From positions 22,993,501 through 23,057,500 of the forward strand of contig CATNEN010000001.1 in NCBI GenBank assembly GCA_950097015.1: DNA of 64,000 nucleotides. The letters run 5' to 3'. Below, one piece after another: positions 10,860 to 21,970 of the stretch (positions are counted from its first letter, which is position 1; each line of letters starts with the position of its first letter). The DNA is from Macrostomum hystrix (taxonomy: Eukaryota; Platyhelminthes; Macrostomidae). The notes under the pieces were generated by a model. The model was not told the DNA's origin, made no database searches, and was given only the letters and a program-made list of their open reading frames with translations. The translations under genes were made by a program, and so were the position numbers.

Positions 10860-11015
10860 ATCAGGGGTCATGGCAGAGCGGTCTAACGCGTTTGCCTCTC
10901 GCGCCAAGGTCCCTGAGCTCGATTCCGCGGCGAGGCCACTTTTTGGGGCGCAGCCGCCGAGAGAAGGCTTGGGGGCTTGTCGTGCAATTTACGCCCTTGA
11001 GGGCCAATCCAAAGA
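10860..11015 (+). mobile_element. tRNA-derived SINE, 3'-truncated
   Basis: The head contains the A box TGGCAGAGCGG (10871) and a B-box-like GAGCTCGATTCC (10915). Then comes GGCTTGGGGGCTTGTCGTGC and the start of the body. Similarity to the fuller copies stops near 11,012, replaced by a short ACTACTAAACT repeat. Confidence 0.7.
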
Positions 11016-11069
11016 CTACTAAACTACTAAACTACTATTATATAGGTTTTTCCGATCAAGTAGCAGACT

Positions 11070-11410
11070 AGCCTACTCGAGTGCCACATAGTCATCTCAA
11101 GTGCATGAAAGTCAGTTTATCTGCCAAAATAGCCAAGTCAAGTGCAAACGCCAGTTCAAGTGCAAATTAGCCAATCAGAGCGCTTCTCTATATACCCCCA
11201 CTGTTGCGCGATGACGACGACAGAGAGAAAAGGCGAATCATTTGAGCGAGAACTGCGAGGATTCATTTGAAATGCACATAGAAACGAATGAGTTGCTTCT
11301 TGAATTGACTATGTTGCACTTGACTTACTCTTTTGGTAACTCTGAATAGACAATTTGCAACTTGATTTGGCTTGTTGCCACTTGACTTGAATATGTCGCA
11401 CTTGTAAAAG
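11070..11410. repeat. Degenerate inverted repeat made of CAAGTGC-type units
   Basis: On the left (11,075-11,170) the + strand has repeated (T)CAAGTGC(A) words. On the right (11,300-11,405) the complementary words GCACTTGA and CACTTGACTT recur. The two flanks are roughly inverted around 11,170-11,290. It could be an old fold-back transposon. Confidence 0.45.
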
Positions 11411-12890
11411 CTAAAAAATTAATTGGCGACGGGATAATTAGACACCCAAACACAACACGAGTGCACACGCTTCATCTACAGCTGTGATGTTTACTTAAGA
11501 TTAAAGTTGAAATTAAACCCTATTAAATATAGTCTGACTCTGCTACACTGAAAAAAAGTTTAACGGTTGATAGATATTAATCTGAATTGTTTACACCCAA
11601 GTACTCAGAAGTAAACAGGTTTCTATTGTTATCGGACATTTGTTAACATTGCTACTTCAGTAGTGAATTGACACATGACGTTGAAAACAATGAGTATGAA
11701 GGAGCCGCAACTGGAATTTTAAGAGCCACTAGCGTCTGAGACATCAGAAACATGCGACTGACAGGCTGAAGATCCACCAAGGTCGTATTTGGTTTTCTCG
11801 TCCAATTAAAATTCGTTGCTGAGTCCCTCCGGGGGGAGCGGGTCAAAAGACAGGGTGCGCGGGCTGTTGATGGTGAGGACGTACGGTGGTAAGGATCTTT
11901 GATAAGCAAGAAAATTGAAGACTTTGTGTTAATTATTTTCAACGTAGATGTGACGGGGCAGATGTCTGCATTCGTTCTGAGGTAAGTGCGGTCGCACATT
12001 TTTATTTTTTGGCATTTCTTTAGAATGCTTTAAGTAGGAAAGAAGTCATACGAGTTCATAGTTCTCAATTCATTTTCATTCATATAGGAAGCCTCGTATT
12101 GCGCAACTAACGAACTCAAGTCTTCCCAGGTCCATACTTGATAATTTCTTGGGTAATGGATTCGTTGCGAGATCCGTAGCAAGGGTAACGAAGAGGAAAG
12201 CACAGTATAGACATCGACAATATAAAAGGATGCATGCTATTTACTTTGTAAATTAGCAGTGGCCCCCTGAAATATACTAGACTATTGGTCAAGTAGTCAC
12301 GAGCGCAACGTACCGAAATGAATGGAGCATAACACTACTCATAGTAGAGGATAGGTAAAAACTGTGCAATGCATAGACGATTTCAGAAAAGAAGTTTAAA
12401 AAAAGAGACCAAGGCAAAAGACAGCATCATAACACACGAATGCTTCTGAGCACAATAGTTCATTCTCTTTGCTCTTAGCTACCGTCGGCTGCATGCTGTC
12501 TGTCTATTTGATCTCTAGATGGCTGTTGCTTCAATGAATGGTTACAGAAACATTGTTATGGCGCTACTTCGCATCCTATTGTTCACGAACAGTGGCTGAA
12601 TATCGCTTTGTTACTTGAGGCCACTCGATCTGATATTCATTTGAACCGATACCTGAACCAACTGTTAAACCATCGCTTTGTTTTAATGTTCAACATTCTT
12701 TGGATTGACGTTCTCAGGAGTCACAATGCACTCTGCTTCTGATCTGTGTCGCTACAGGAGATACGTGTAACTACCATCGAGAGTTTGGCATTAAAAATCA
12801 TTCAGTTTTATGAATAATCCTACTTTCAGTAGAGAAGCTCGCTTTCTAAAGTAGATACGAGATTTGTGAGTGAGGAAACAAGGCGAAGTC
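11411..12890. other. Spacer upstream of WSC gene 3
   Basis: 1.5 kb of unique-looking sequence. I found no convincing coding exon; the minus-strand open frame near 11.65-12.0 kb resembles nothing I know. Confidence 0.4.
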
Positions 12891-12898
12891 TATAAAAG
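12891..12898 (+). promoter_or_regulatory. TATA box of WSC gene 3
   Basis: TATAAAAG, 70 bp before the ATG at 12961, in a strong core-promoter context. A start near 12,920 would leave a 5' UTR of about 40 nt. Confidence 0.65.
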
Positions 12899-12960
12899 AG
12901 CCGTCACTACACTCTTCAAGCATTCAACCAACATCTACTGGCTCCTGAGGCTGCAGAAAC

Positions 12961-13717
12961 ATGGGACTGACTGGCCGACGGTTCATCCTGCTCTTCATTT
13001 GCCTCCTTCTAGCCAGACGCAGCCCTGCGACCAGGCTCCATACTCGCCACTACGTCGGCTGCTTCGCCGACACGTCGGCTAGAGACCTGCCCGGCCTGAC
13101 AGGTGTGTCAGTCCTGAAGGGTTACTCCGTGCACTCTGTAGCTTTTTGTGTCATCCACAACTCCATGACGCTGGAGCTGTGCGCTAGTGTCTGCACTCTT
13201 GGCGGCTTTGCCTACATGGGCGTACAGGTTGGCGTGGAGTGCTACTGCGGCCCGAGCTACGGTAGGCATGGACCGGCTGCGGCTGGAGCCTGTTACCACG
13301 GCTGTAGTGGTAGTTCTTCGCAGCAATGTGGAGGACCGAATGCGAACTCGGTATATGAGCTGCGGTACTCAGGTGAGCAACCTTGACTGGGTTTTTATTT
13401 AATTAGTTTGGTTGAATTTTCTAAACTCTCTTCAGTTGATTAAACTCGAATGTGAAATAAAATCAAGATATTTCACTCCTAACCCAGCCTCGGACGTGTT
13501 CAAGATCTCCAGCAGGGCCGGCATTAGCATGCTCAGCAGCTACTCAGCCTACACGAGCATCTCAGCCAACAGCGATCTCCAGTGCCTCGCAATGTGCGGT
13601 CCCGGCTGTCAGGCTGCCATCTTCAACCACCAGCAGCGGCTCTGCAGCTTGCTGAAGTTCGCCTTGGTGCCCACACAGCTGAGCGCCGTGACTGGCGACT
13701 TCTTCACCAGGCTCTGA
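12961..13717 (+). CDS. Secreted WSC + PAN/apple-like domain protein, copy 3
   Basis: Exon 1 12961-13372 and exon 2 13488-13717 join in phase 1 (GTGAGC and ACCCAG) and give 213 aa. The signal peptide is about residues 1-24 (RRFILLFICLLLARR). WSC domain: YVGCFADTSARDLPGL, MTLELCASVCTLGGF, ECYCGPSYG, CYHGCSGS and QCGGPNANSVYEL. The PAN-like end has CLAMCGPGCQAAIF and LCSLLKF and finishes DFFTRL. Its 115-bp intron is the shortest among the intact family members. It has a clear TATA box and AATAAA, so the whole transcript is about 0.95 kb. It is the best-defined gene of the cluster. Confidence 0.87.
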
Positions 13718-13964
13718 CTGCGCATCCACAGAACTGCCTTGAAGTACTACCACAGGTTGATTTCACACTAACTCTGGCATGCCTTAGCAGTGCGAATACC
13801 AAACAAATTTTCCTCCTGTTTTATAGTACCGATGGGGTGAAAATTACCCCTTAAAACTGACATAGTGACATAGCAAAGAAACTTTGTTATTTTAATCCCT
13901 TACTTAATCTTCACAGTTGTAGGTTGTAGGGGCAAATGAAAGACATGATTTAATGTCATTTAAT

Positions 13965-13970
13965 AATAAA
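13965..13970 (+). promoter_or_regulatory. Poly(A) signal of WSC gene 3
   Basis: AATAAA 248 bp after the stop codon, in an AT-rich context. Confidence 0.5.
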
Positions 13971-14509
13971 ATTTCTTCATTCTAATTATTTTTTTAATGA
14001 GCTTGAACAGGTAGGCTTAAGTGTTGCAAATTGCCACTGTATTTTTCTTGCTGAAATGTTTGACGGGCTTAAAGAATTTCAACTGAAACAAATCAGAGGA
14101 GCATGATAAATGTTTAATTTTTATCGAGGCTTCTCAATATATTCATATGGCAGAAATTTCATGAACTTTTGGGAACACTCCTCGTAATAATTATAGTTTC
14201 TAATACTCATATTTTTCGGCAGTTTGCACCTATCTGGTAAGTATTTTTGGTAAGTGTAAATGATAAGCTTTACGTTTTTTAATATCTACAACAAAAGCTG
14301 TCACACATCATACTGGCTCCAAACATGACTAAAGTAAGCCTAGAACTAAAATTTCTGCTCTGTTGTGCTCACAGTTTTCTGTAAGCAGATCAGTACTAAA
14401 AAGCGTCTATTGACATTCGAATCCCGATTATAAAAAATACATGGCACTGACAATTTACAGTGATTTCTGACTATTCAGACTATTGATCCGCATTCTATAA
14501 GTGCTCACA
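13971..14509. other. Spacer without recognised genes
   Basis: AT-rich unique sequence following WSC gene 3. Nothing supportable seen. Confidence 0.4.
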
Positions 14510-14805
14510 GGATGTACTTTTCGACAGCTCTAGGGTTGAAAGAACAGGATGTACTTGCTGACGGCTCTGTGGTGGGGGTTGAATGAACAGGATGTACTTG
14601 CTGACGGCTCTGTGGTGGGGGTTGAATGAACAGGATGTACTTGTCGACAGCTCTGTGCTTGAATGAACAGGATGTACTTGTCGACAGCTCTGTGCTTGAA
14701 TGAACAGGATGTACTTGTTGACAGCTCTGTGCTTGAATGAACAGGATGTACTTGTTGACAGCTCTGTGCTTGAATGAACAGGATGTACTTGTTAAAAGCT
14801 TCTTC
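14510..14805 (+). repeat. 37-bp tandem repeat, about 7-8 copies
   Basis: The unit starts TGAACAGGATGTACTTGT and includes GACAGCTCTGTGCTTGAA. The first units are longer, with a GTGGTGGGGGTTGAA insertion. The last copy decays near 14,800. Confidence 0.92.
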
Positions 14806-15313
14806 CTTGGGGGTTGAAAGAATTAGCTATGAGCTTAAAATATGGTGAAGCTTCCCTATGATCTGTTTTCCTATGCAAAGAATGCAAGGCTAATTAATGG
14901 TAGGATATATATTCACTAATTAAAAGAAATAAACGAAGCATCAATTTCCAAGAAAATGAAAAAATGGCATTACAAGCGAATTTTCGTAAATTTGCATAAA
15001 TAAAGTATAGGTTCACCGGAACACACCTGTCTGTCTATTGCACCTATGTGTGTATTCTCTGATGGATAGAAAATTTAATATTTGTCGATTGGACAGAATT
15101 GACATGAGTCAAATAACTGAGGCTAGATGTATGTATATCATATTTGAGAACTAGAGAACGAGCATTTTGGGCCGATGAGTGGGCGAAGTTACCTTTAGTA
15201 GAACGAAATGGGCAATGCCAATGGTATCGAGTGAGGCAATAGAACAGGCCAACAATTTGTGAATAACGAAGGGGCGCACCAGATGCAAGGAGTCTATGAA
15301 CTACTCGTAGATG
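14806..15313. other. Spacer interrupted by the retrotransposon
   Basis: Unique sequence left of the LTR element. It continues at 24,709 after removal of the insertion. No gene recognised. Confidence 0.4.
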
Positions 15314-16470
15314 TGTGATATTTTGACTTAGGTCTCTCTTTACGTTGAGATTCCTAAATGAGGTCGGGTGTCCTACTCTTTGTGAGAGATTCCCTTTTCG
15401 CAACTCGAAAATAACGAAGACAAGACGATTCAAATCCCAAGCTAAACAGCTGATATTTAAGTGTTAACCAATAAATAAGAGAAAGCTATGATCACTGATC
15501 AATTCCCCTGGCAGCGCTCTTTTCGTCCCCTGCCAGGTACTGTACTTAATTCAATCCAATTCACAATTCGCACTAACAAAATCTCGATAACCGCAACACA
15601 AAACACGAACTCTACTCGATAATACGACACGATAAACAACACAAATAACTCCTAGACAAACAGATAGTCCCTATAACAAACAAGACAAATAACGCGAAAC
15701 CTAACCAAAATCCCTAACATAAAACCGAGGCGACCAGCAAGCACTTCTGCACTATGGCACAACGATAGTTCTATCGTGCCACACCTAATGTCTGTTCGAC
15801 GGCGTCCCACCGATGATTGTCGGCGATATGGAGAGTGCTTCCGTGCTTGCCAATCCCTATCTAACACTCCGTCAGCAGTTGGCCAGACGTACCGAGCTCA
15901 GCGCAAGCTACTTACTGACGTGGGGTTGAGTGTGGGGGTTTTCTTTGACTAACTAGTTGGACCGGTTTACCTGTCCCGGTATCTATTTACTAGGATGCGT
16001 AACACGAATGAGAACAATATCAAGATCAAGAGCAAGAGCAAGGTCGAACGCGAGACCAGAATCACATGAGAACAATATTTCAGCGCAATAGTCAGTTTTA
16101 TAGTCAAGCGCCCGCCCCAGCCCTCATCAAAGCCTGGGTGCCGGCCGCGCCGCTTGTTCTTCTGCCAGGTCGCCCCTGCCGGTTAACGAACCGGCTGCTG
16201 ATTGGCCCGGCTCGGGGTGTCGCACTTAAGTCGGTTCACTTCAATCGGCTAGCCGTCCTCCCATTGGTTGGGCCCACCAGACCAGGGCTAGTCTGATGCC
16301 TTGGCTGTAGAGCAGGGGTGACCGGCCGGTCGCGTGTTAGGCCTGGCTGGGGTGCGCATGTACAAACAACTAACCTATAAGATACATTAAAATAATTCAT
16401 AATATTGACGTGCGCGAATAAGTTACTACAAGTAGAAATATACGCATTATAAAAACATGCCGACACTACA
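15314..16470 (-). repeat. 3' LTR (left copy)
   Basis: 1,157 bp beginning TGTGATATTTTGAC on + and ending ACTACA. Constant offset of 8,238 bp to the right copy from end to end; all stretches I compared were identical and no indel is possible given the equal offset. Confidence 0.95.
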
Positions 16471-16483
16471 CTCCCCCCTCCTA
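16471..16483 (-). other. Polypurine tract next to the 3' LTR
   Basis: The element strand reads AGGAGGGGGGAG directly before TGTAGTG of the LTR. A near-identical purine tract with the same CTTTTAG prefix occurs about 130 bp upstream at 16,601-16,616. Confidence 0.7.
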
Positions 16484-17102
16484 AAAGAAGTGGAGTGCGA
16501 ACAAAACAGAAAATAAGGGACACAAGACTCGATGCCAAAATAAAACTGGAAACCGAGATTTAAACAGAAAACGAAAATTTTCAACTCCTCTGGGGGACAC
16601 CTCCTCCCCCCTCCTAAAAGAATAGGAGCTGGTTTAACGCGAAAAAGAAAATTTTACGCTATCTATAATCGTATTAAAGAAACAATACAGAAAGCAAAGG
16701 TTGTCCAAAGCACAATGTTTTGACTAACGCTTGTATTCCTTCGTCGCCGAAAAGGTACAATTTCAAACAAAATTTAGATGAATAATAACAGAACTAAAGC
16801 ATATTAAGGTTTGCTTAAAGAATTCCATTAGATTTAAATTCAAAATACAAAATTCTGCAACGTGTCATCAAAATTTTACGATTAACTACAAAAGGAACAA
16901 TAGAATGATCAGTTTAACAGCAAATTTAACAATTCGACTTCAAAATTCAACACTTGATTACAAAATTTCAATCAATATTCATGCCTTTTTCAGCGCAAAT
17001 TTCCTGACATTAAAATTTAATTTGCAAGAAATATACTACTCTTAAAAGTATATCACACGCTTTCGCAAGGAAAATCTGTACGATTCACGGACTCAACAAT
17101 TT
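16484..17102 (-). other. Retrotransposon 3' untranslated region
   Basis: AT-rich sequence between the pol stop and the 3' LTR. No env-like or other open frame. It contains the second polypurine-like tract at 16,601-16,616. Confidence 0.7.
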
Positions 17103-20100
17103 TCACAAATCCAATCTACTGGGCGGTCGGATACACGCTCTGTTTCTCAATCTCGGAGCCCAATGCTCCTGAACTGGTAATTCCTCTCTTTGTCCTCGGG
17201 GCCGGCGTCCTCGGCCTTCTCGGTTCACTACGGCTGGCGGCACTGCGCCACCGCGCGCCGTTGGCACAACTAGCGTGGCTCGCGGAATCTCTGTCCGCAC
17301 TGGAATTACTGGCACCCTTGGCACTGACGGCATTGCCTGCCTGTTCGGCACCGGTATCTGTGACGGTGCTTGCCGTGGCGCTACTTGGTGTGGTGGCCAA
17401 TCGATTTCAATATCCGGGTATTCTTCCTCCGGTTCCACCTCTGGCGCTCCGGCGCCGACTATCCCACGCCATGCGCATAATTTTTCTTCCGACAGATAAC
17501 ACGGTTTGACGCGATCTACACTGACTATTTCGTGGATCCGATCTGGCTGTTCAATGCCATGAACCTTGGGTCCGGGTTCGATTCTTAAACACTTGCCACT
17601 ACCGGTGACCTCAAGTACGCGGTATGGTCCGACCCACTTCCGGTTCGTATTAAACTGTTTGTGGCCATTCGAAAGCCAAACTAAATCATTCGGTTTATAA
17701 AAATTTTGAAATACTTTTGCGTCGTAGTTGGTTTTCATTCGAGTTATTGCTACTGATTGTCGTTGCCTAGCAACGCGAAAGGTCTCCATGCACTTCCGGT
17801 ACAATTCATGCACGTGCCGATCCGCAGTTTTTTGTTCTGGCGGAGGCAAACCGATTTCTGCGTCTACTGGCAGTCTCATCTTTCTGGCAAATAGCATTTC
17901 AAATGGACTGAACTTGTTCGACTCGTTAATCGCACTGCGCTGTACCATCACGACGTGGGGCAAGACTTCATCCCACGCGAGGTCTAGTTCGTCACGCGCT
18001 AGCTTAATTCCATCCTTCACAACTCTGACCATTCGCTCACACTTCCCATTCGCTTGTGGGTGGTAACTAGTAGTGTGGCGCAAATCAATACGGAAATTCT
18101 CCGTTAAGCTCTTCACGATATCTGCGGTGAAAGAAGCTCCTCTATCAGAAATGAATGCTTCCGGTGCGCCATATCGGCAAATCCACTCCGTGTACAGAGT
18201 CCATGCGGTGCTCTCTGCTGTACAATCGCGGAGGGCCTTCACCTCCATCCATCCGGTGAAATGATCGACCATCAGCAGCAGGTATTTATTCCCTCGCTGC
18301 GTTGTGTCAAAGGGTCCTGCGTAGTCTATGTGGACCTTCTCGCCCATGTAGCTACTAAGCTCGGGCTCCAATGGCGCTCTCAAATTCGGGCCGTATTTCT
18401 TTCTAGTCTGACATTCCGGACAAGTCTTAATATAGCGTTCTAAATTCGCAGAATAATTTGGCCACCAGAACCGTTGTCTAATCAGGTCTCTGGTCTTGGA
18501 GATTCCTCCGTGGGCCATCTGATTATGATACCGCTCGAACAATTGCTTTTCGAGTTGCTCACTTTCTGGCAGCACGATCTGCTTAAATTCGCGGCCTTCA
18601 TGATCTCTATAACATCTGTAGATAATGTTCGAGTCTACAGTCAACTTGTCATAATCACTGTACAAGGACTTATAACTCCGATGCATTCCGATCCATTCGA
18701 TCTTTGGCGGGCACTGCTCTCGCGCTAACAGGCGGGTTTTCAGTTTCAGCAACTCAGGCTGGCCGTCCTGAAGTTCGACCACACCTGCCGGAGAACTTAT
18801 GTCTATGGCCCCGCAATCTATTCCGTCCGGTTTTCTAGCTGTATTGCACGTGGGGCACTCCTCGTGGTACTTTTTCGGGGGTCCGTCACGTGATGGTCGG
18901 CGGCTTAACGCATCTGCATTGCCATGACTCAGACCTTGGCGATATTCTATGGTAAAATCGTACTCTTCCATTCGGCTTATCACTTCGAACTGATCGAACT
19001 GTTCGAGGATCATGTTCCATCTTCCCAACATGCCCTTCGCACCGTGGCACTTCCTCAGCCACTGCAGTGCCGCGTGATCTGTTCTGATCTTAAAATGGCG
19101 ACCAATCAGATACGGGCGATAGTGCTCGAGAAAATAAATTAGGGCGTACATCTCCTTCATCGTGGTGCAGTAATTCAACTGGTGCTGATTTAACGGGTGG
19201 GACGCATAAGCGATCACCTTCTCTTCCCCGTCCTGCTCTTGCAACAAATTCCCTCCGATCGCGCTGTCGCTGGCGTCTACATCCAGGACAAAGGGTCCAG
19301 CTTCCTTATCGAATCTGGGATAGCTGAGGACAGGCGCGTGGGTCAATTTTTCTTTCAGCAGTTCGAAGGCTTTCTGGCACTCCTCATTCCAATGATATTT
19401 AACATCCTTTCGAGTCAGATTATTCAGCGGTTCGCTGATTCGGGCAAAGTCTTTAATAAATCGGCGATAGTAGCCTGCTAATCCTAGGAATCCTCTAAGT
19501 TCAGAGATGTTCTCTGGCCTAGGCCATCGTTGTACTTTCTCAATCTTGTCTTTACTGGTGTACACACCATGCTGACACACAGTATGACCGAGGAATTCAA
19601 CCTCCTTCCGAAAGAGAAAAGTCTTTTCGGGCTTAATTTTCATTCCTGCTTCCTCTAATCTGGCAAAAATAAGATCTAAATTTCTCAGCATCTCTTCGAA
19701 ATTCTTGCCCGTGCAAATGACATCATCTAAATACAACAGGGCGAACTTGTAAGCGTAATCTCCTAAGATTCGCTGCATGATCCTTTGGAAACAGGCTGGA
19801 CCGTTGGTTACTCCAAACGGCAGCACCTTCCACTGGAATAATCCATCGTGGGTTCGAAACGCCAATTTCTCTCTGTCACTCTCGCGCACTTTGACAGACC
19901 AGTAAGCTCCTACCATGTCCAGTGTGCTAAAGTACTGGTTGCCGGCGAGGGACTCTAATGATTCTTGAATTAATGGCAATGGGAAACTGTCCTTCTTAGT
20001 CTTGTTATTCAACTGTCTAAAATCACAGCAAAAGCGAAATTCACCGTTCTTCTTCCGAGCGAGGACTATAGGACAACTCCACTCGGACTCTGATGGTTCT

Positions 20101-21970
20101 ACAAGATCGTGATCTAGTAATTGGCGGACATGTTCGCTGACAAACTCACGCTGCTCAGGGCTCTGCTTTCGCAGTGGAATTCGAACTGGAATCTCGTCGG
20201 TCGTCTCAATCTTAAATTCGCCGACGCGGGTCTTTCCAATGTCCCACTGATTCTGCGAAATCATACCTTGATACCGGTGTAGCAACTCAATTACTTTCAG
20301 TTGCTGATTTGCTGTCAGATCAGTCTCATCCAGTCTAAATTGATCCCTTATCTTAGTTGCTTCGCTCAGCGTGGGGATCCTCTTCTGATCTTGCCGCCGC
20401 TCGGCTGGCTCAGCTTTATCTACAAGAAAAATCTCTAACTCTTCGTTCGCTGGCTCATACTCAGCAATAACCTCATTCTCATGAATGGTCTTCTCATGCT
20501 CGGTTGGGTTCATGACCCTAACAAAGGTTTCGCCGAATTCATCTAGCGACGTTAGTCCCTTTGCAACTAGAATCGACTGATCCTCATCCTGACCGCTTTT
20601 CCTGGTAACAAAACCGTACTCAGCTGCATCAGGGGTCTCCCTACATTTGACTTTAATAAATTTCTCACTCAGTGCCGGAATCTTTGCCATGCTGGTTACT
20701 TGCAGTAGCACGCAACGTGCACTTTCATCTGCAGTGGTTAGTCTAATCCGAATGTTATTAAATTCTAGCGTCTTCTCAGCTATATCGAGCTTAATTCGGT
20801 GACGGGTCAACAAATCGAGACCAATAATCGAAGTGGTTAGCAGGTCTTCTGCGACAAAGAACGGGTGGATCACCTCGCTCTGTCCGATTCTAACTCTTAA
20901 GGACACCTGGCCCAACAGTCTGGTAGACTGGCTGTTGGCCGATTTCATGTTAATAGCGCACGGTTTTAATGCGGCTTTACAGGAGAAGAGCCGGTCAAAT
21001 AGACTCTTGTCAATCACGCAGTGCGACGCTCCCGTATCAATCAAAATTTCTTCACTAACGCCGTTCAACTGACTGTGCAGAAATAAACCTGAGTTTATGG
21101 CCTGATTGGAAATAATCGGTTGGACAAATCCGGCTGCCTGCTTTTTTGCAAGCTTCTCTCCGGCTGCGGCTTCAACCTGCACGGAGTTTTCGAGCCTATT
21201 CATTTCCTTTCTAAATTCTCTTATTTCTTTCTTCAGTTCCTCAACTTCCTTAGACTTCAGCCTCTCCTCTGGCTTCCTCACAGTCTGTTGCTGTGGAGCT
21301 CTACTAGTTACAGGCTCTCGCTGCTTTGCAGCTGCTTTTGCAGTCTTCACAGGTGCTTTCATTTGCACTTCTTGGCGCAATTGCCGAATCTCTTCTCGCA
21401 GCTCTGACAGTTCATTTGCTGCCGCTGCATCTACGGACTTTCGCTGCTCAGTCTCACTGACTCTCAATTCAATGCCGTTTAATTTTCGGCGGTTGGCGTC
21501 AAAGGCCTGGCTCTGAGCTCTGCGCTCTGCCTTCTCTGTTTCGATTCCTGCGCAATCGGCGCAACTACAATAGGATTCTACAGACTCCGATATTGAATTA
21601 ATAGACTGTTCGCTGTGTCCGCGGCATTCTACCTCTAAGGCGCGCTGCTTGTTACTATGAGTAGTATCACTAGCCCTAATAAAAGAAAAACTAGCTCGCT
21701 CCCTCAAATACAATAATAAATCGTAATTAGTTACTCCGCACGTGTCCCGCAAATGAAAGAAAATCTCCTTGCCTCTCCTATCTCTGAGGAATCCGTAGCC
21801 TCTGTTATAATTGTACCACACTAATTTTCCGAACTCTACGTTATTAAGCTTAATCTGCCGTGCGTCATTAATCACATCTCTCTGCTCAACCGGCCTTCGG
21901 TTATTGCTGGGGGTAAATAAATTTAGTGGCGGGGAACGGTCAACCCCCCTCTGCTGCCGTTCCGCTTGCA
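17103..21970 (-). CDS. Retrotransposon Pol with N-terminal cold-shock-like domain
   Basis: Expressed by -1 frameshift from gag; the frame is open from the slippery site to 17103. Numbering from the codon at 21875 (1,590 codons): a cold-shock-like domain at about 11-85, with GKLVWYN, the RNP1-like RGYGFL and the RNP2-like IFFH. Glu/Arg coiled coils follow at about 152-172 and 208-232. Then the aspartic protease (DTGA, 280-283), reverse transcriptase (FRFCCDFRQLNN, YLDD 715-718), RNase H (DVDASDSAIGG near 865) and the integrase HHCC zinc finger (H1117, H1122, C1152, C1155). The DDE core is D1184, D1244, E1280 with the canonical 35-residue gap, followed by GPYRV at 1416 and a Pro/Arg-rich tail. 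All catalytic residues are present. There is no chromodomain. The GTG at 21875 is not a real start. Confidence 0.93.

Noticed and set aside
10860-11015. Functional tRNA gene
   Set aside because: A- and B-box-like words exist, but I could not fold a proper cloverleaf and the same head recurs attached to a SINE body.
15652-16538. Short ORFs inside the LTR
   Set aside because: Duplicated exactly in the other LTR, no recognisable protein, typical of long LTRs.
16484-17102. Envelope-like gene of the retrotransposon
   Set aside because: Only about 620 bp of AT-rich DNA with no open frame between pol and the 3' LTR.
17103-21516. Plus-strand ORFs opposite pol
   Set aside because: Antisense shadows of the conserved polymerase; no independent features.
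21905-21930. AAATTTA as the frameshift heptamer near the gag stop
   Set aside because: It is in the pol frame, not the gag frame, and overlaps the stop; TTTAAAC upstream fits the frame exactly.
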